Of a DNA stretch of 64,000 bases, positions 43,856 through 52,295 are shown in pieces; position 1 is the stretch's first letter, and every line of letters begins with the position of its first letter. The stretch comes from Streptomyces flavochromogenes (lineage in GTDB: Bacteria; Actinomycetota; Actinomycetes; Streptomycetales; Streptomycetaceae). The stretch spans positions 62,001-126,000 of the forward strand of contig NZ_JNZO01000013.1 in NCBI RefSeq assembly GCF_000717595.1. The letters run 5' to 3'. Both the position numbers and the translations under genes were made by a program. A model generated the notes under the pieces. The model was not told the origin of the DNA, ran no database searches, and saw only the letters and a list, made by a program, of their open reading frames with translations.

Positions 43856-45088
43856 GTGCCGGTGGAGAACGACACTCTGGGCTCGGTCCTTGCCGACGTG
43901 ATGGCCTCGGCCCACCGCCTCGCGCCCCGCGCGATCCCCGGTCTCGTACAGGACGCCGGCCGGCGGCTGGGGCTGTCCGGTGCCCGCGTGTACGTGTCCG
44001 ACCTGCAGCAGCGCGATCTCGTCGCGCTGCCGGCTTCCGAGCAGGCGCAAAGGTCCACCGCCGACGGCGGGACCACGGACCTGGAGACACTGCCCATCGA
44101 CAACTCGCTCGCCGGACGCGCCTACCGCACCGAAACCGTGCAGCTGAGCCGTCCGGACGCCGACGACTCCGAACGGACGGGATGGATCCCGGTCGTGGAC
44201 GGCATCGGCCGGGTGGGGGCGCTGCGCGTGACCGCGCCGGAACTCGATGCCTCCCTGCTGCACCGGTGCGAGGCCCTCGCCGACCTGGTCGCCATGATCC
44301 TGGCGGCGAAGCAGCCGTACAGCGACCTCCTGGCCCAGACCATGCGCACCCGGCCGATGAGCCTGCAGGCCGAGCTGCTGTGGGCCTTCCTGCCACCGCG
44401 CACCATCGGCACCGCGGCGGTGACGTCCAGCGCGGTCCTGGAACCCGCGTACGAGGTGGGCGGGGACGCGTACGACCACAGCCTGGCCGGAGAAGTGCTG
44501 CACCTGACGCTTCTGGACGCCATGGGCCACGACCTCGCGTCCGGCGGCTGCAGCGCCACGGCGCTGGCCGCCTGCCGCTCCGCCCGGCGTGCAGGCGGCC
44601 GCCTCGACGACATCGCCGTAGAGATCGACCGCACCTTGGACCGGTGGATCCCGGGGCGCCTGCTGACCTGCGTCATCGCGAACCTCGACACCACCACCGG
44701 CCGACTGGACTGGATCAACTGCGGCCACCCTTCACCGCTGCTGATCCGTGACCGCCGCGTGGTGACCGGCGCACTCGACCGCACCCCCCATCCACCACTC
44801 GGGCTGACCGGCTATGACCTGCCGCCCCCGCCCGTCCACAGCACCCACCTGCAGCCCGGCGACCGACTGCTGCTGTTCACCGACGGTGTCACCGACGCAC
44901 GCTCCGCCGCCGGCGAGCTGTTCGGCGAACTACGCCTGGCCGACGCCGTCGTCCGTGCCCTGACCGACGGCCTCCCCGCGCCCGAAGCCCTGCGGCGCCT
45001 CATCCAGCAGATCCTCGTGCACCAGGACCAACGCCTGCACGACGACGCCACCCTGCTCCTCGCCGAATGGCACCCCCCGCACCGTTGA
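43856..45088 (+). CDS. GAF-PP2C (RsbU-type) phosphatase
   Basis: 410 residues from GTG 43856 (AAAGGCAGG upstream). An N-terminal GAF-like region (about 15-150) is followed by a PP2C domain with all metal motifs: VGGDAYD, LDAMGHDLASG, NCGHPSPLL and LFTDGVTDAR. It therefore looks catalytically competent, unlike the two PP2C-like proteins at 30763 and 32704. Its STAS target is not adjacent. A hairpin terminator directly follows. Confidence 0.9.
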   Translation: MPVENDTLGSVLADVMASAHRLAPRAIPGLVQDAGRRLGLSGARVYVSDLQQRDLVALPASEQAQRSTADGGTTDLETLPIDNSLAGRAYRTETVQLSRPDADDSERTGWIPVVDGIGRVGALRVTAPELDASLLHRCEALADLVAMILAAKQPYSDLLAQTMRTRPMSLQAELLWAFLPPRTIGTAAVTSSAVLEPAYEVGGDAYDHSLAGEVLHLTLLDAMGHDLASGGCSATALAACRSARRAGGRLDDIAVEIDRTLDRWIPGRLLTCVIANLDTTTGRLDWINCGHPSPLLIRDRRVVTGALDRTPHPPLGLTGYDLPPPPVHSTHLQPGDRLLLFTDGVTDARSAAGELFGELRLADAVVRALTDGLPAPEALRRLIQQILVHQDQRLHDDATLLLAEWHPPHR

Positions 45089-45089
45089 A

Positions 45090-45124
45090 CCCACCGGCAC
45101 AGGACTCGGTCCTGCACCGGTGGG
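45090..45124 (+). terminator. Hairpin after GAF-PP2C gene
   Basis: CCCACCGG (45090-45097) pairs with CCGGTGGG (45117-45124) and AGGAC with GTCCT inside, with a small internal mismatch, around TCG. It starts two bases after the stop codon. Confidence 0.8.
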
Positions 45125-45159
45125 ACCGGCTGACGCGGCCGTCGACCGGGCACCAGGCG

Positions 45160-45366
45160 CTACACCTCCCGGTCCTTCGGCTCCGAGGCCTCAGGCGGCC
45201 TCCCTCTCAGTCGGTAGACATCGTGGCTGGCCCCCCAGACCAGGCGACGGAGCAGCACGACAGACCATTCGAGACGGGCTGCTCTCAGCCGGGTCGCGGA
45301 CGTCCACAGCCGGTGAACCCTCCCGAGCCTCGCGTACGCGGCCGCTCTCCTCTCTCGCTCCTTCAT
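45160..45366 (-). CDS. Small Arg-rich protein translationally coupled to the upstream gene
   Basis: 68 residues. The ATG directly follows the TGA of the preceding gene (TGAATG), with GGAAG before it, so re-initiation is likely. Sequence is Arg/Leu-rich (RRAAAYARLGRVHRLWTSAT, LEWSVVLLRRLVWG) and might be an amphipathic helix binding nucleic acid or membrane. No family recognised; it could be a chance frame. Confidence 0.45.
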   Translation of the reverse strand: MKERERRAAAYARLGRVHRLWTSATRLRAARLEWSVVLLRRLVWGASHDVYRLRGRPPEASEPKDREV

Positions 45367-45801
45367 TCATCTTCCGGCCCGTGGCTCGAGTGCGGCATAG
45401 ACCTCGTGTGGGGAGAACAGCGTTCCCCGCCCATCGGGTGGTACGAGCCACGAGAGGCCGGTGACCCTCCGGCCTGGGTCGGGGACGGCCAGCCAGGTGC
45501 CGGTCGTCAGGTACCGGGCCGCCCGCCCAGGCCTCGTGACCGGGCTGCCCGGAGTCATCAACAGCAGGAGTTCCCGACGCCTGCTGTCGCGGAGCACCGG
45601 GCCGGTCGTCGAACGCCCGCAGCGGGCGACCGCGTTCAGCAGGCTGTGTCCCAGTGCCTCCGGGACGGCGAGGGCGTCCCAGAGCCGCCCCGCCGGCAGG
45701 AGCACCACACCCCGTTCGCTCAGCCTCCACTCGCTCAGACACACGGCGGGGTCGTCGCAGACGGAGGCCAGCCACCGTACCGACCGCACAGAGGAATTCA
45801 T
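45367..45801 (-). CDS. Conserved actinomycete protein of unknown function
   Basis: 144 residues from ATG 45801. The pattern RWLASVCDDPAVCLSEWRL, LPAGRLWDALAVPEALGHSL, GPVLRDSRRRELLLLMTPGS and YLTTGTWLAVPDPGRRVTGL is typical of a Streptomyces family that I recognise by shape but cannot name; a distant link to primase-polymerase-type small proteins has been suggested for such sequences but is not proved here. It is cytoplasmic. It is followed immediately by a coupled small frame. Confidence 0.7.
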   Translation of the reverse strand: MNSSVRSVRWLASVCDDPAVCLSEWRLSERGVVLLPAGRLWDALAVPEALGHSLLNAVARCGRSTTGPVLRDSRRRELLLLMTPGSPVTRPGRAARYLTTGTWLAVPDPGRRVTGLSWLVPPDGRGTLFSPHEVYAALEPRAGR

Positions 45802-45918
45802 CTCTACGTACCTCGTTCCCGGTTTCAGCCGACGAAGTGGCTGACTATCCCGGACCGGAAGCGGCCTGAGCAGGGAGGCGGAGCATGGCGAATTCAACCG
45901 GCCGACTCTTGTGATGTG

Positions 45919-46263
45919 TCAGTGGGTGCCAGACCGGCCGAGCCATCGGCGGAGCGCACTGTGGGTGGTGTCGTCCAGGGTGGACAGCACCTCGATGGCG
46001 TCGAGGTCGCCCGGCAGGGGTGCGATCCCCGCCGTGGTGAGAGCGGCGTGGAGCTCCAGCCGGCGGCGGTCGACCGGCTGGAGACGGTCGGACAGGCCGC
46101 TTGAAGGCGCGGCATCCGGCTCGAGCCAGTCGTCGCGGTCCATGGTGCCGAAGGCCGCCGACGTCTCCCCGGGCCGGTCGTCGAGGTACACGGCGGGGAA
46201 GCGGTACGGGTCGAGGTCCAACAGTGCGCGCGGAGCCGTGGTGAGCGCCTGGAACTCGGTCAT
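45919..46263 (-). CDS. Unknown protein
   Basis: 114 residues from ATG 46263 (ACTGAGGAGACGCTC upstream). Sequence LDLDPYRFPAVYLDDRPGET and LQPVDRRRLELHAALTTAGI, then AIEVLSTLDDTTHSALRRWL, suggests a small soluble helical protein. No family or catalytic motif was recognised. Good ribosome site and codon use support expression. Confidence 0.65.
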   Translation of the reverse strand: MTEFQALTTAPRALLDLDPYRFPAVYLDDRPGETSAAFGTMDRDDWLEPDAAPSSGLSDRLQPVDRRRLELHAALTTAGIAPLPGDLDAIEVLSTLDDTTHSALRRWLGRSGTH

Positions 46264-46687
46264 GAGCGTCTCCTCAGTCGTCGGGCAACGTGCAGATGAC
46301 GACGACGTGAACACTGCCGGCCGTTGCGATCCGAGAGGAAAGCCACCCGGATGCCCCCTATGGCATTTCGTCACAAGTGAGATGAGTCCACAGACGCCAG
46401 CGCGGTCCGGCGAGGGAGGACCGCAGGATCTCGCCGTGGTGGGGCCACCACCGACCGAAGCCGTCCTTCGGCGTCCCGCCGTTCACGAGGTGTGCGGCCG
46501 GAAGAGAGTCACGAGGTGTTCGGCCGGGGCAGAGAGCCGGGCTGACGCCGCCCGTGGCGCCGCGCCGCCGCCCGGAAGGGGGGAAGGCCGGACGGCGGCT
46601 TTCGAGCGCGCGCTCCACCGGCGGCTGCCCCGTCAGGCGGGACGTACACCTCTGGGGGACGCGGGACGCGATGGCCGGCGTCCCGGT
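46264..46687. other. Gap between unknown gene and glutamine amidotransferase
   Basis: 424 bases with no convincing gene. A short minus-strand frame near 46361-46500 reads GRWWPHHGEILRSSLAGPRW, which looks gene-like but lacks a start region and family match; it may be a remnant. Confidence 0.4.
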
Positions 46688-47521
46688 TCATCTCGGCGAG
46701 AAGGGAACATAGTCCGCGGCCGAGCCTGAAGGAATGACCGCGTAGCTGCCCTCGGGCAGTTCGTTCCACACCCCCGGCAGATCGCCCAGGGGCTCGGAGA
46801 CCACGATGCGGGTCTCGTCGGAGATCTCCCGCAGGTAGTCCAGCTCGGGGTGAAGGCGCCGCACGGTCTCGGCCCGGCTGCTGTAGAAGAGCGACCGGGC
46901 ACTGCCCTGACTGGAGTAGCGGAATGCCCATACGCGCTCTCCGTCACTCACGGCCACCGTCATCTGCAGAGGTTCCGGGACGCCGTGACTCTTGCCGAGG
47001 CGCTCGACCAAGCCGGCCATGCGGGCGACCGCTCCCGGGACGTCCTGGTCGAGGCCGAAGGTGACGGCCAGGTAGAACATCACCTCGGAGTCCGTCGACC
47101 CCTCCATGGAGGGAAAGAGCACCGGGTCGACGGCCATGCACAGGTCCCGCTGCAGCCGGGGAAAGTCCGCGATGGCTCCGTTGTGCATCCACAGCCAGCG
47201 ACCGTGGCGAAACGGATGGCAGTTCGTCTGCTGGACCGCGGAGCCCGTGGAGGCTCGGACGTGGGCGAAGAACAGGGAAGAGCGGACATGGGACGCGAGC
47301 TCCCGCAAGTTGCGGTTGTTCCAGGCCGGTCCGACATCGCGGAAGACCGCCGGCGTCCCGTCGCCGTCCGAGCCGTACCAACCGACTCCGAAACCGTCAC
47401 CGTTGGTCGACTCGACCCCCATCCGCGCGTGGAGGCTCTGGTTGATCAGAGAGTGCTCAGGGCGGTAGAGCACGGCGTCGAGCAACAGGGGCGAACCCGA
47501 GTACGCGAGCCAGCGGCACAT
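46688..47521 (-). CDS. Class II glutamine amidotransferase, EgtC-like
   Basis: 277 residues from ATG 47521, chosen because it makes Cys2 the N-terminal nucleophile (MCRWLAYSG) and AAAGGG stands nine bases upstream. Class II GATase motifs: STNGDGFGVGWYG, HVRASTGSAVQQTNCHPF, MHNGAIADFP and STDSEVMFYLA. EgtC removes gamma-glutamyl in ergothioneine synthesis, but no other egt gene is near, so it may be a related orphan amidase or GATase that hydrolyses glutamine amides. Cytoplasmic. Confidence 0.88.
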   Translation of the reverse strand: MCRWLAYSGSPLLLDAVLYRPEHSLINQSLHARMGVESTNGDGFGVGWYGSDGDGTPAVFRDVGPAWNNRNLRELASHVRSSLFFAHVRASTGSAVQQTNCHPFRHGRWLWMHNGAIADFPRLQRDLCMAVDPVLFPSMEGSTDSEVMFYLAVTFGLDQDVPGAVARMAGLVERLGKSHGVPEPLQMTVAVSDGERVWAFRYSSQGSARSLFYSSRAETVRRLHPELDYLREISDETRIVVSEPLGDLPGVWNELPEGSYAVIPSGSAADYVPFSPR

Positions 47522-47690
47522 ACGGACCATCCCTTTCGAGGTCTGCTCCGAGCCTACGCCGGTCACCGCTGTCACGGGCCGCAGGGCGTTGCGCCCCTCA
47601 CGGGCGACCGATTTCGCGAGTATCACCCTGCATGACGGGTAGGCGCCGAATTGTCCGCAGACAGCCCACGGATCACGGAGGAGAATTCTC

Positions 47691-48221
47691 GTGAGCATGG
47701 TGAAGGAATCGATCGACGTCGACATACCGCTGCACCACGTGTACAACCAGTGGACGCAGTTCGAGGAGTTCCCGAGCTTCATGGAGGGCGTGGAAGACGT
47801 TCGCCAGCTCGACGACAAGCACTGCCACTGGAGGACGAAGGTCGGTGGCGTCGAGCGTGAGTTCGACACCGAGATCGTCGACCAGCTGCCGGACGAACGG
47901 ATCTCCTGGCGGACGGTGGGCGGCGACGCCAAGCAGAAGGGAGTCGTCACCTTCCAGAGCCTCGACGAGGGGCACACGCGGGTGATCCTCGCCATGGACT
48001 TCCAGCCGGAGGGCATGGCCGAGCGGGCGGGCGACATGATGGGCATCCTCGACCGCAGGGTCAAGGGCGATCTTCGGAGGTTCAAGGGCTTCATCGAGGA
48101 GCGAGGACGGGAAACCGGCGGATGGCGCGGCCGCATCACTCCCGGACAGGCCGGCTCGCCTGGACAGACCGGCTCGGGCACGAACCTCTCCGGGAGCGTC
48201 GGCCTTCCGATGGACGAATGA
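47691..48221 (+). CDS. SRPBCC (cyclase/dehydrase-like) protein
   Basis: 176 residues from GTG 47691. SRPBCC fold at about 1-145: IPLHHVYNQWTQFEEFPSFM, VGGVEREFDTEIVDQLPDER and VTFQSLDEGHTRVILAMDFQ. The N-terminal motif closely matches the SRPBCC domain in the gas vesicle region (VYNHWTQYEDFSGF). The last 30 residues are Gly/Ser-rich. Role unknown; a hydrophobic ligand is expected. Confidence 0.88.
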   Translation: MSMVKESIDVDIPLHHVYNQWTQFEEFPSFMEGVEDVRQLDDKHCHWRTKVGGVEREFDTEIVDQLPDERISWRTVGGDAKQKGVVTFQSLDEGHTRVILAMDFQPEGMAERAGDMMGILDRRVKGDLRRFKGFIEERGRETGGWRGRITPGQAGSPGQTGSGTNLSGSVGLPMDE

Positions 48222-48321
48222 GAACCGTGCCCTGACCCTCCGGCCCACGGCGCCGTAGAGCCGCGGTCCCACGGAACCCTGGCCTTCCGGCCCTACCGGA
48301 CCGGCTCTGCCGTCGCCGACG

Positions 48322-48531
48322 TCACCCCTCGATGCCGGTGGCCTCGTGCGAGGCCCCTACAGGCTTGGATTCGGGTGAGCCGCGCCGGCGCAGGTAGACG
48401 GAGAGGATGGCCATCGCCGCCACGGTCAGGAGTTCCGACTGCCAGTTCTGCAGGGAGCGGTTCCAGAAGTCCGCGGAGGCGAGGTACGAGTGCCAAACGA
48501 CGGGCGCCTGCAGTTGCCGGAGCCGAAGTTG
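48322..48531 (-). pseudogene. C-terminal remnant of a DUF6766-like membrane protein
   Basis: The minus-strand frame reads WHSYLASADFWNRSLQNWQS, ELLTVAAMAILSVYLRRRGS, then PESKPVGASHEATG and stops at 48322. This is the recognisable end of DUF6766 family proteins (NWQSE...MAILS-YLRQRGSPESKPV). The N-terminal half, with its first membrane helices, is missing and no start exists before the next remnant, so it is a truncated gene. Confidence 0.7.
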
Positions 48532-48550
48532 TCGAAGGCGGCGGCGCCCC

Positions 48551-48945
48551 TCATGCCCCCTTCAGGGTGCAGCGGTACGGCTGTTCGCCCGGCTCGGGTA
48601 GCCAGCCGGCGGCCGTGACCCGCCAGCCCGCGTCGAACAGCGACAGGAACAGGGGCTCGCCGTGAAGACGGAGCAGGGCCTGCCTGCCGTACACGTCCAC
48701 GCTCCGCACACCGCCGCCGTGCGGCAGGTCCCGCGACGCCGACGCCTGCTCGCACGGCCGTTCCTCGTCCTCTTCGGAGCTGCTCACGGCTCGCGGGAGC
48801 GAGCAGCGCGCAGGCCGCGCGGAAGCGTCCGGATCCCAGGGATTCCTCGAAGGAGCGGCCCGCTCGGGTCGCTCCGTCCTGGCGCGCCTGGGGCGCGCCG
48901 CAGACGGAGAGGACCCACTGCCCGCAGAGGCGGCGCCGAGGGGGC
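48551..48945 (-). pseudogene. Frameshifted lipoprotein-like gene
   Basis: One frame gives a possible lipobox LSVCG and then FEESLGSGRFRAACALLAPA followed by SREQL. The continuation EEDEERPCEQASASRDLP, VRSVDVYGRQALLRLHGE and GWRVTAAGWLPEPGEQPY is in another frame. Removing one C near 48775-48780 joins them into an actinomycete family that ends RPYDC(T/E)LKG. Thus the gene carries a +1 shift or a sequencing error. It is adjacent to the DUF6766 remnant. Confidence 0.7.
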
Positions 48946-49110
48946 CGGGATGTCACTCTGCTCCTCCGCCACGATCCGCCGACGCGGCGCCGGACCTCGG
49001 CGCCGCGTCTCCAGACATGCCCCCGAGCGACCGTCGTAGGAGATCGCGCCGCCGAATGGCCTCGCATCTCACCCGATGCGGCCATCGCCCCCGGGTCCTC
49101 ACGCAGGTCC

Positions 49111-50076
49111 TCACAGCTCCCGCAGGGCCGGCAGAAGCTTCGTCTCTGCCCAGTTCAAGAAGGGTTCTTGTCGGTCGCCGCCGATCTGGATCAGGGCGAT
49201 CTCGGTGAATCCGGCGTCACGGTAGGGGCGTACCGCATCGACGAAGGCATCCACGTCGTCGCCGCAGGGGATCGCATCCGCGACGTCCTCGGGCCTGGTG
49301 TGCTGCGAGGCCTGGTCGAAGGCCGCGGGGCCCGGGAGCTCGGCGTTGACCTTCCAGCCCCCGAGCGCCCAGCGGAACTGGTCGTGCGCCCGGGCCACCG
49401 CCGCTGCGCGGTCGGGGCCGTAGGAGACCGGGAGCTGGCCCACGCACGGTTTGCCGGAACCTCCGGACGCGCCGAACGCCGTCACCAGCTCCTTCCTCGG
49501 CTCGGTGGCGATGAGCAGGTCGCCGTGGCGGCCGGCGACCTCGCAGGAGCGGTCTCCGGAGACGGCGATCCCGATCGGGGGCGGATCGTCGGGGAGATCC
49601 CAGATCCTGGCGTTCTCGACGTCGAAGTGGAGGCCGTGGTGGCTGACGTACCCGCCGTCGAACAGGGAACGGATGATCCCCACGGATTCCTCGAGCATGT
49701 CCAGGCGGACGTGGGCGGCGGGCCAGCCGGCGCCGACGATGTGCTCGTTGAGGTTCTCGCCCGAGCCCAGGCCCAGCCGGAATCGCCCCTGGGACAGGAG
49801 CTGCATCGTGGCCGCCTTCTGGGCGACCACGGCGGGGTGGTAGCGGAAGGTCGGGCAGGTCACGTACGTCATGAGCGGGATCCGGGAGGTAGCCTGCGCG
49901 GCGGCGCCCAGCACGCTCCACGCGTAGGGCGCGTGCCCTTGGGCCTCCAGCCAGGGGAAGGAGTGGTCGGAGACGACGGAGAAGTCGAATCCTGCCCGCT
50001 CCGCCCCCACCACATGGTCGACCAGGTCCCGGGGTCCGGCCTGCTCGGTCATCATCGTGTACCCGATGTGCACCAT
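49111..50076 (-). CDS. F420-dependent LLM-class oxidoreductase
   Basis: 321 residues from ATG 50076; the ribosome site is weak (GGAAAG 11 bases off). Luciferase-like TIM barrel: GYTMMTEQAGPRDLVDHVV, FDFSVVSDHSFPW, LMTYVTCPTFRYHPAVVAQK, RFRLGLGSGENLNEHIVG. The GxGxNLNEH motif and TIGR03557-like length suggest F420 as coenzyme, as in glucose-6-phosphate dehydrogenase relatives. The physiological substrate is unknown. It is oriented with the flavin reductase gene 146 bases upstream. Confidence 0.88.
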   Translation of the reverse strand: MVHIGYTMMTEQAGPRDLVDHVVGAERAGFDFSVVSDHSFPWLEAQGHAPYAWSVLGAAAQATSRIPLMTYVTCPTFRYHPAVVAQKAATMQLLSQGRFRLGLGSGENLNEHIVGAGWPAAHVRLDMLEESVGIIRSLFDGGYVSHHGLHFDVENARIWDLPDDPPPIGIAVSGDRSCEVAGRHGDLLIATEPRKELVTAFGASGGSGKPCVGQLPVSYGPDRAAAVARAHDQFRWALGGWKVNAELPGPAAFDQASQHTRPEDVADAIPCGDDVDAFVDAVRPYRDAGFTEIALIQIGGDRQEPFLNWAETKLLPALREL

Positions 50077-50222
50077 ATCGGGCGGCTTTCCGCTTCGATC
50101 GTCCTCAAACGTGCGGCCGTTCCCCGCGAGGCGGGCGGGGCGCGGCCCGCGCCCGTCGGCCGGGTCACGCGCTGCCGGTCCCCCGCACCGTCCGCGGTAC
50201 CGGTGCTCCATCGTCCGGGACG

Positions 50223-50711
50223 TCAGGCCGGGTGCCCCGGATCGAGGTCCTGTAGCTCCCGGTATCGGAGCAGCACGGGCGGCGGGCCCTCGATCGGCGG
50301 GCACACCGCCACGGGCGCCAGGAGGAATCCCACGTGGTCGCCACCCTCGATGCGCCCCTCGATCCGGCCGGTGAACCAGGTGGGCGCCTGCTCCAGGATC
50401 GGACTGCCTCCCTCCCCCGGCCGCCAGCCGATCGTCGCGAACTTGTCGACCCGGTCGCCGGTCTCCTCTCCGAAGAGCTGCGCCAGCGCCCGCTCGTCCC
50501 GGTGCAGCAGGTGCACGGTGAGGTACTCGGCCTCGCTCGCCACGCGGTAGGTGTGGTTGGCGACCGACAGCCACACGGCGAACCTCGGCGGGTCGATGGA
50601 GCACTGCGAGGCGAAGCCCACCAGGCAGCCCGCCCGCTCTCCGCCGGACGCGGCCGTGACCACGTACATCGGGCCGTCGAGTACGTCGGTGAAGGGGTCC
50701 GCGTCCGTCAC
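50223..50711 (-). CDS. Flavin reductase-like FMN-binding protein
   Basis: 162 residues from a GTG with AGGAGGCACT upstream. Split-barrel flavin reductase fold: MYVVTAASGGERAGCLVGFA, RFAVWLSVANHTYRVASEAE and LTVHLLHRDERALAQLFGEE. Members use NAD(P)H to reduce FMN, or reduce a substrate directly. Position upstream of the LLM oxidoreductase makes a functional pairing possible. Confidence 0.88.
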   Translation of the reverse strand: MTDADPFTDVLDGPMYVVTAASGGERAGCLVGFASQCSIDPPRFAVWLSVANHTYRVASEAEYLTVHLLHRDERALAQLFGEETGDRVDKFATIGWRPGEGGSPILEQAPTWFTGRIEGRIEGGDHVGFLLAPVAVCPPIEGPPPVLLRYRELQDLDPGHPA

Positions 50712-50796
50712 AGTGCCTCCTGTGGTTCCGCATGGTCCGGTGGGCCCCCGTCGGGCGGCTACCCCGGGCGTAGGGAGACAACCGGTGCTTGTGCCC

Positions 50797-50835
50797 GCCC
50801 GGCCGCGCCGGGCACCTCTCCCGGCGCGGCCGGGC
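50797..50835 (-). terminator. 16-bp stem after mycothione reductase
   Basis: GCCCGGCCGCGCCGGG (50797-50812) pairs perfectly with 50820-50835 around CACCTCT, one base after the mycothione reductase stop on the minus strand. Confidence 0.88.
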
Positions 50836-52203
50836 TCATCGACCGAGGTCGAGGAGGGCGTTCTCCACGACCTCGGTGAGCGCGGGATGGATCCAGTACG
50901 GGGACTCGGCGAGCGTGCGGGCGTCGATACCGAGTGTCGCCGCCAGGACGAGGGGCTGGATCAGTGTCGACGCCTCGGCGCCCATCAGGTGGGCGCCGAG
51001 AAGACGCCCGCTGCCGGGCTCGGCGAGCACCTTGCAGAATCCGGTCGTGTCCTCCATCGCCCAGCCGTAGGCGACGTCGCCGTAACCGGCCAGGCCCACG
51101 ACGTAGTCCAGGCCCCTGTCGCGGCATTCCTGCTCGGTGGCGCCGACCGAGGCGATCTGGGGGTTGGTGAAGACCGCCGCGGGGACCAGGTCGTGGTCGG
51201 CGGCGACGAGGTCGTCCGGATGGCGGAGGTTGTGTGCGACGACCTTCGCCTCACGGTTGGCGACGTGCTTGAGGGGCACCGGCGAGCAGATGTCCCCCAG
51301 GGCGAAGACGCCCTCCGCGGTCGTGCGCTGATGTCGGTCGACGCGCACCCGGCCGTCGTCGTGCGTGGCGATACCGGCCGCTTCCAGATTCAGCCGGTCG
51401 CTGTTCGGGGCCCGGCCCACCGCGACGAGCAGCATGTCCGCGTCGACCGTCGATCCGTCGTCCAGGCTCAGCCGCAGCGCGCCCGGGCGTCCCCCGACTC
51501 CTGTGAGCTCCCGGCCGAGCCTGAGGTCGTAGCGGGAGCGGACCAGTTCCGTGAACCGCTCCGCGACGGTCTCGTCCTGCGGCCCGAGCAGGCGTTCCTC
51601 CTGCTCCACGATGGTGACCGAGCAACCCGCCGCCCCGAACACCTCGGCCAGCTCCGCGGCGATGTATCCGCCCCCGAGGATCGCCAGGCGCCGGGGCGGA
51701 GCGTCGATCCGCATGATGGTGTCGGAGGTCTCGTACGGCAGGCCCGCCTCCGCGACAGGCCCGGGGATCGAGGGCCGGCTGCCCGCCGCGACGACGATCT
51801 GATCCGCGCTGACGTCGACGGTCCCGTGCTCACCCTCGATCCGAAGGCTCCTGGGTCCGATGAACCGGGCTTTGCCCTCGTACACGGTGACCGAGTCCTG
51901 TTGCACGCGCCCCTGACGGCCGCTGTCCCGTTCGGTGTCCAGCCGCCCGAAGACGCGGTCGCGCACCTGGCGCCATCGCACCGCTCGCAGCTCGGCGTCC
52001 ACGTCGTACGCCCCGGCCTCCCGCACGGTCCGGGCGACCTGCGCGGTGTACGCGAGCATCTTGCTCGGGATGCATCCGGCGTTGAGGCAGGTGCCGCCGA
52101 ACCAGCGCTCCTCGACGATGGCCACGTCCAGATCGGCGAACGAGTCGTCGACCACGGCGTTGCCGGATCCCGCACCGATGACGACAAGATCGTGGTGACG
52201 CAT
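50836..52203 (-). CDS. mtr: Mycothione reductase
   Basis: 455 residues from ATG 52203. Pyridine nucleotide-disulphide oxidoreductase: FAD site HDLVVIGAGSGNAVV, redox pair GGTCLNAGCIPSKML (CxxxxC), NADPH site LAILGGGYIAAELAEVFGAA, second FAD contact VFALGDICSPVPLKHVA, and the C-terminal dimerisation domain with His in YWIHPALTEVVENAL. The N-terminal GSGN and LNAGCIPSKM pattern matches mycothione reductases, which keep mycothiol reduced with NADPH in the cytosol. It fits the redox neighbourhood. Confidence 0.92.
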   Translation of the reverse strand: MRHHDLVVIGAGSGNAVVDDSFADLDVAIVEERWFGGTCLNAGCIPSKMLAYTAQVARTVREAGAYDVDAELRAVRWRQVRDRVFGRLDTERDSGRQGRVQQDSVTVYEGKARFIGPRSLRIEGEHGTVDVSADQIVVAAGSRPSIPGPVAEAGLPYETSDTIMRIDAPPRRLAILGGGYIAAELAEVFGAAGCSVTIVEQEERLLGPQDETVAERFTELVRSRYDLRLGRELTGVGGRPGALRLSLDDGSTVDADMLLVAVGRAPNSDRLNLEAAGIATHDDGRVRVDRHQRTTAEGVFALGDICSPVPLKHVANREAKVVAHNLRHPDDLVAADHDLVPAAVFTNPQIASVGATEQECRDRGLDYVVGLAGYGDVAYGWAMEDTTGFCKVLAEPGSGRLLGAHLMGAEASTLIQPLVLAATLGIDARTLAESPYWIHPALTEVVENALLDLGR

Positions 52204-52295
52204 CCGGCCAGCGTACGAGCCCCCTTCCGGGAGCGGTGCGCGGACGCACCGGCCTCCGTCGGACTCGTTCCCCGGGTTCACCGCCCCGGAGCCGC

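Noticed and set aside
46358..46618. A minus-strand frame of 86 residues in the 46.3-46.7 kb gap
   Set aside because: No ribosome site, family or codon bias strong enough; possibly a remnant but not supported as a gene.
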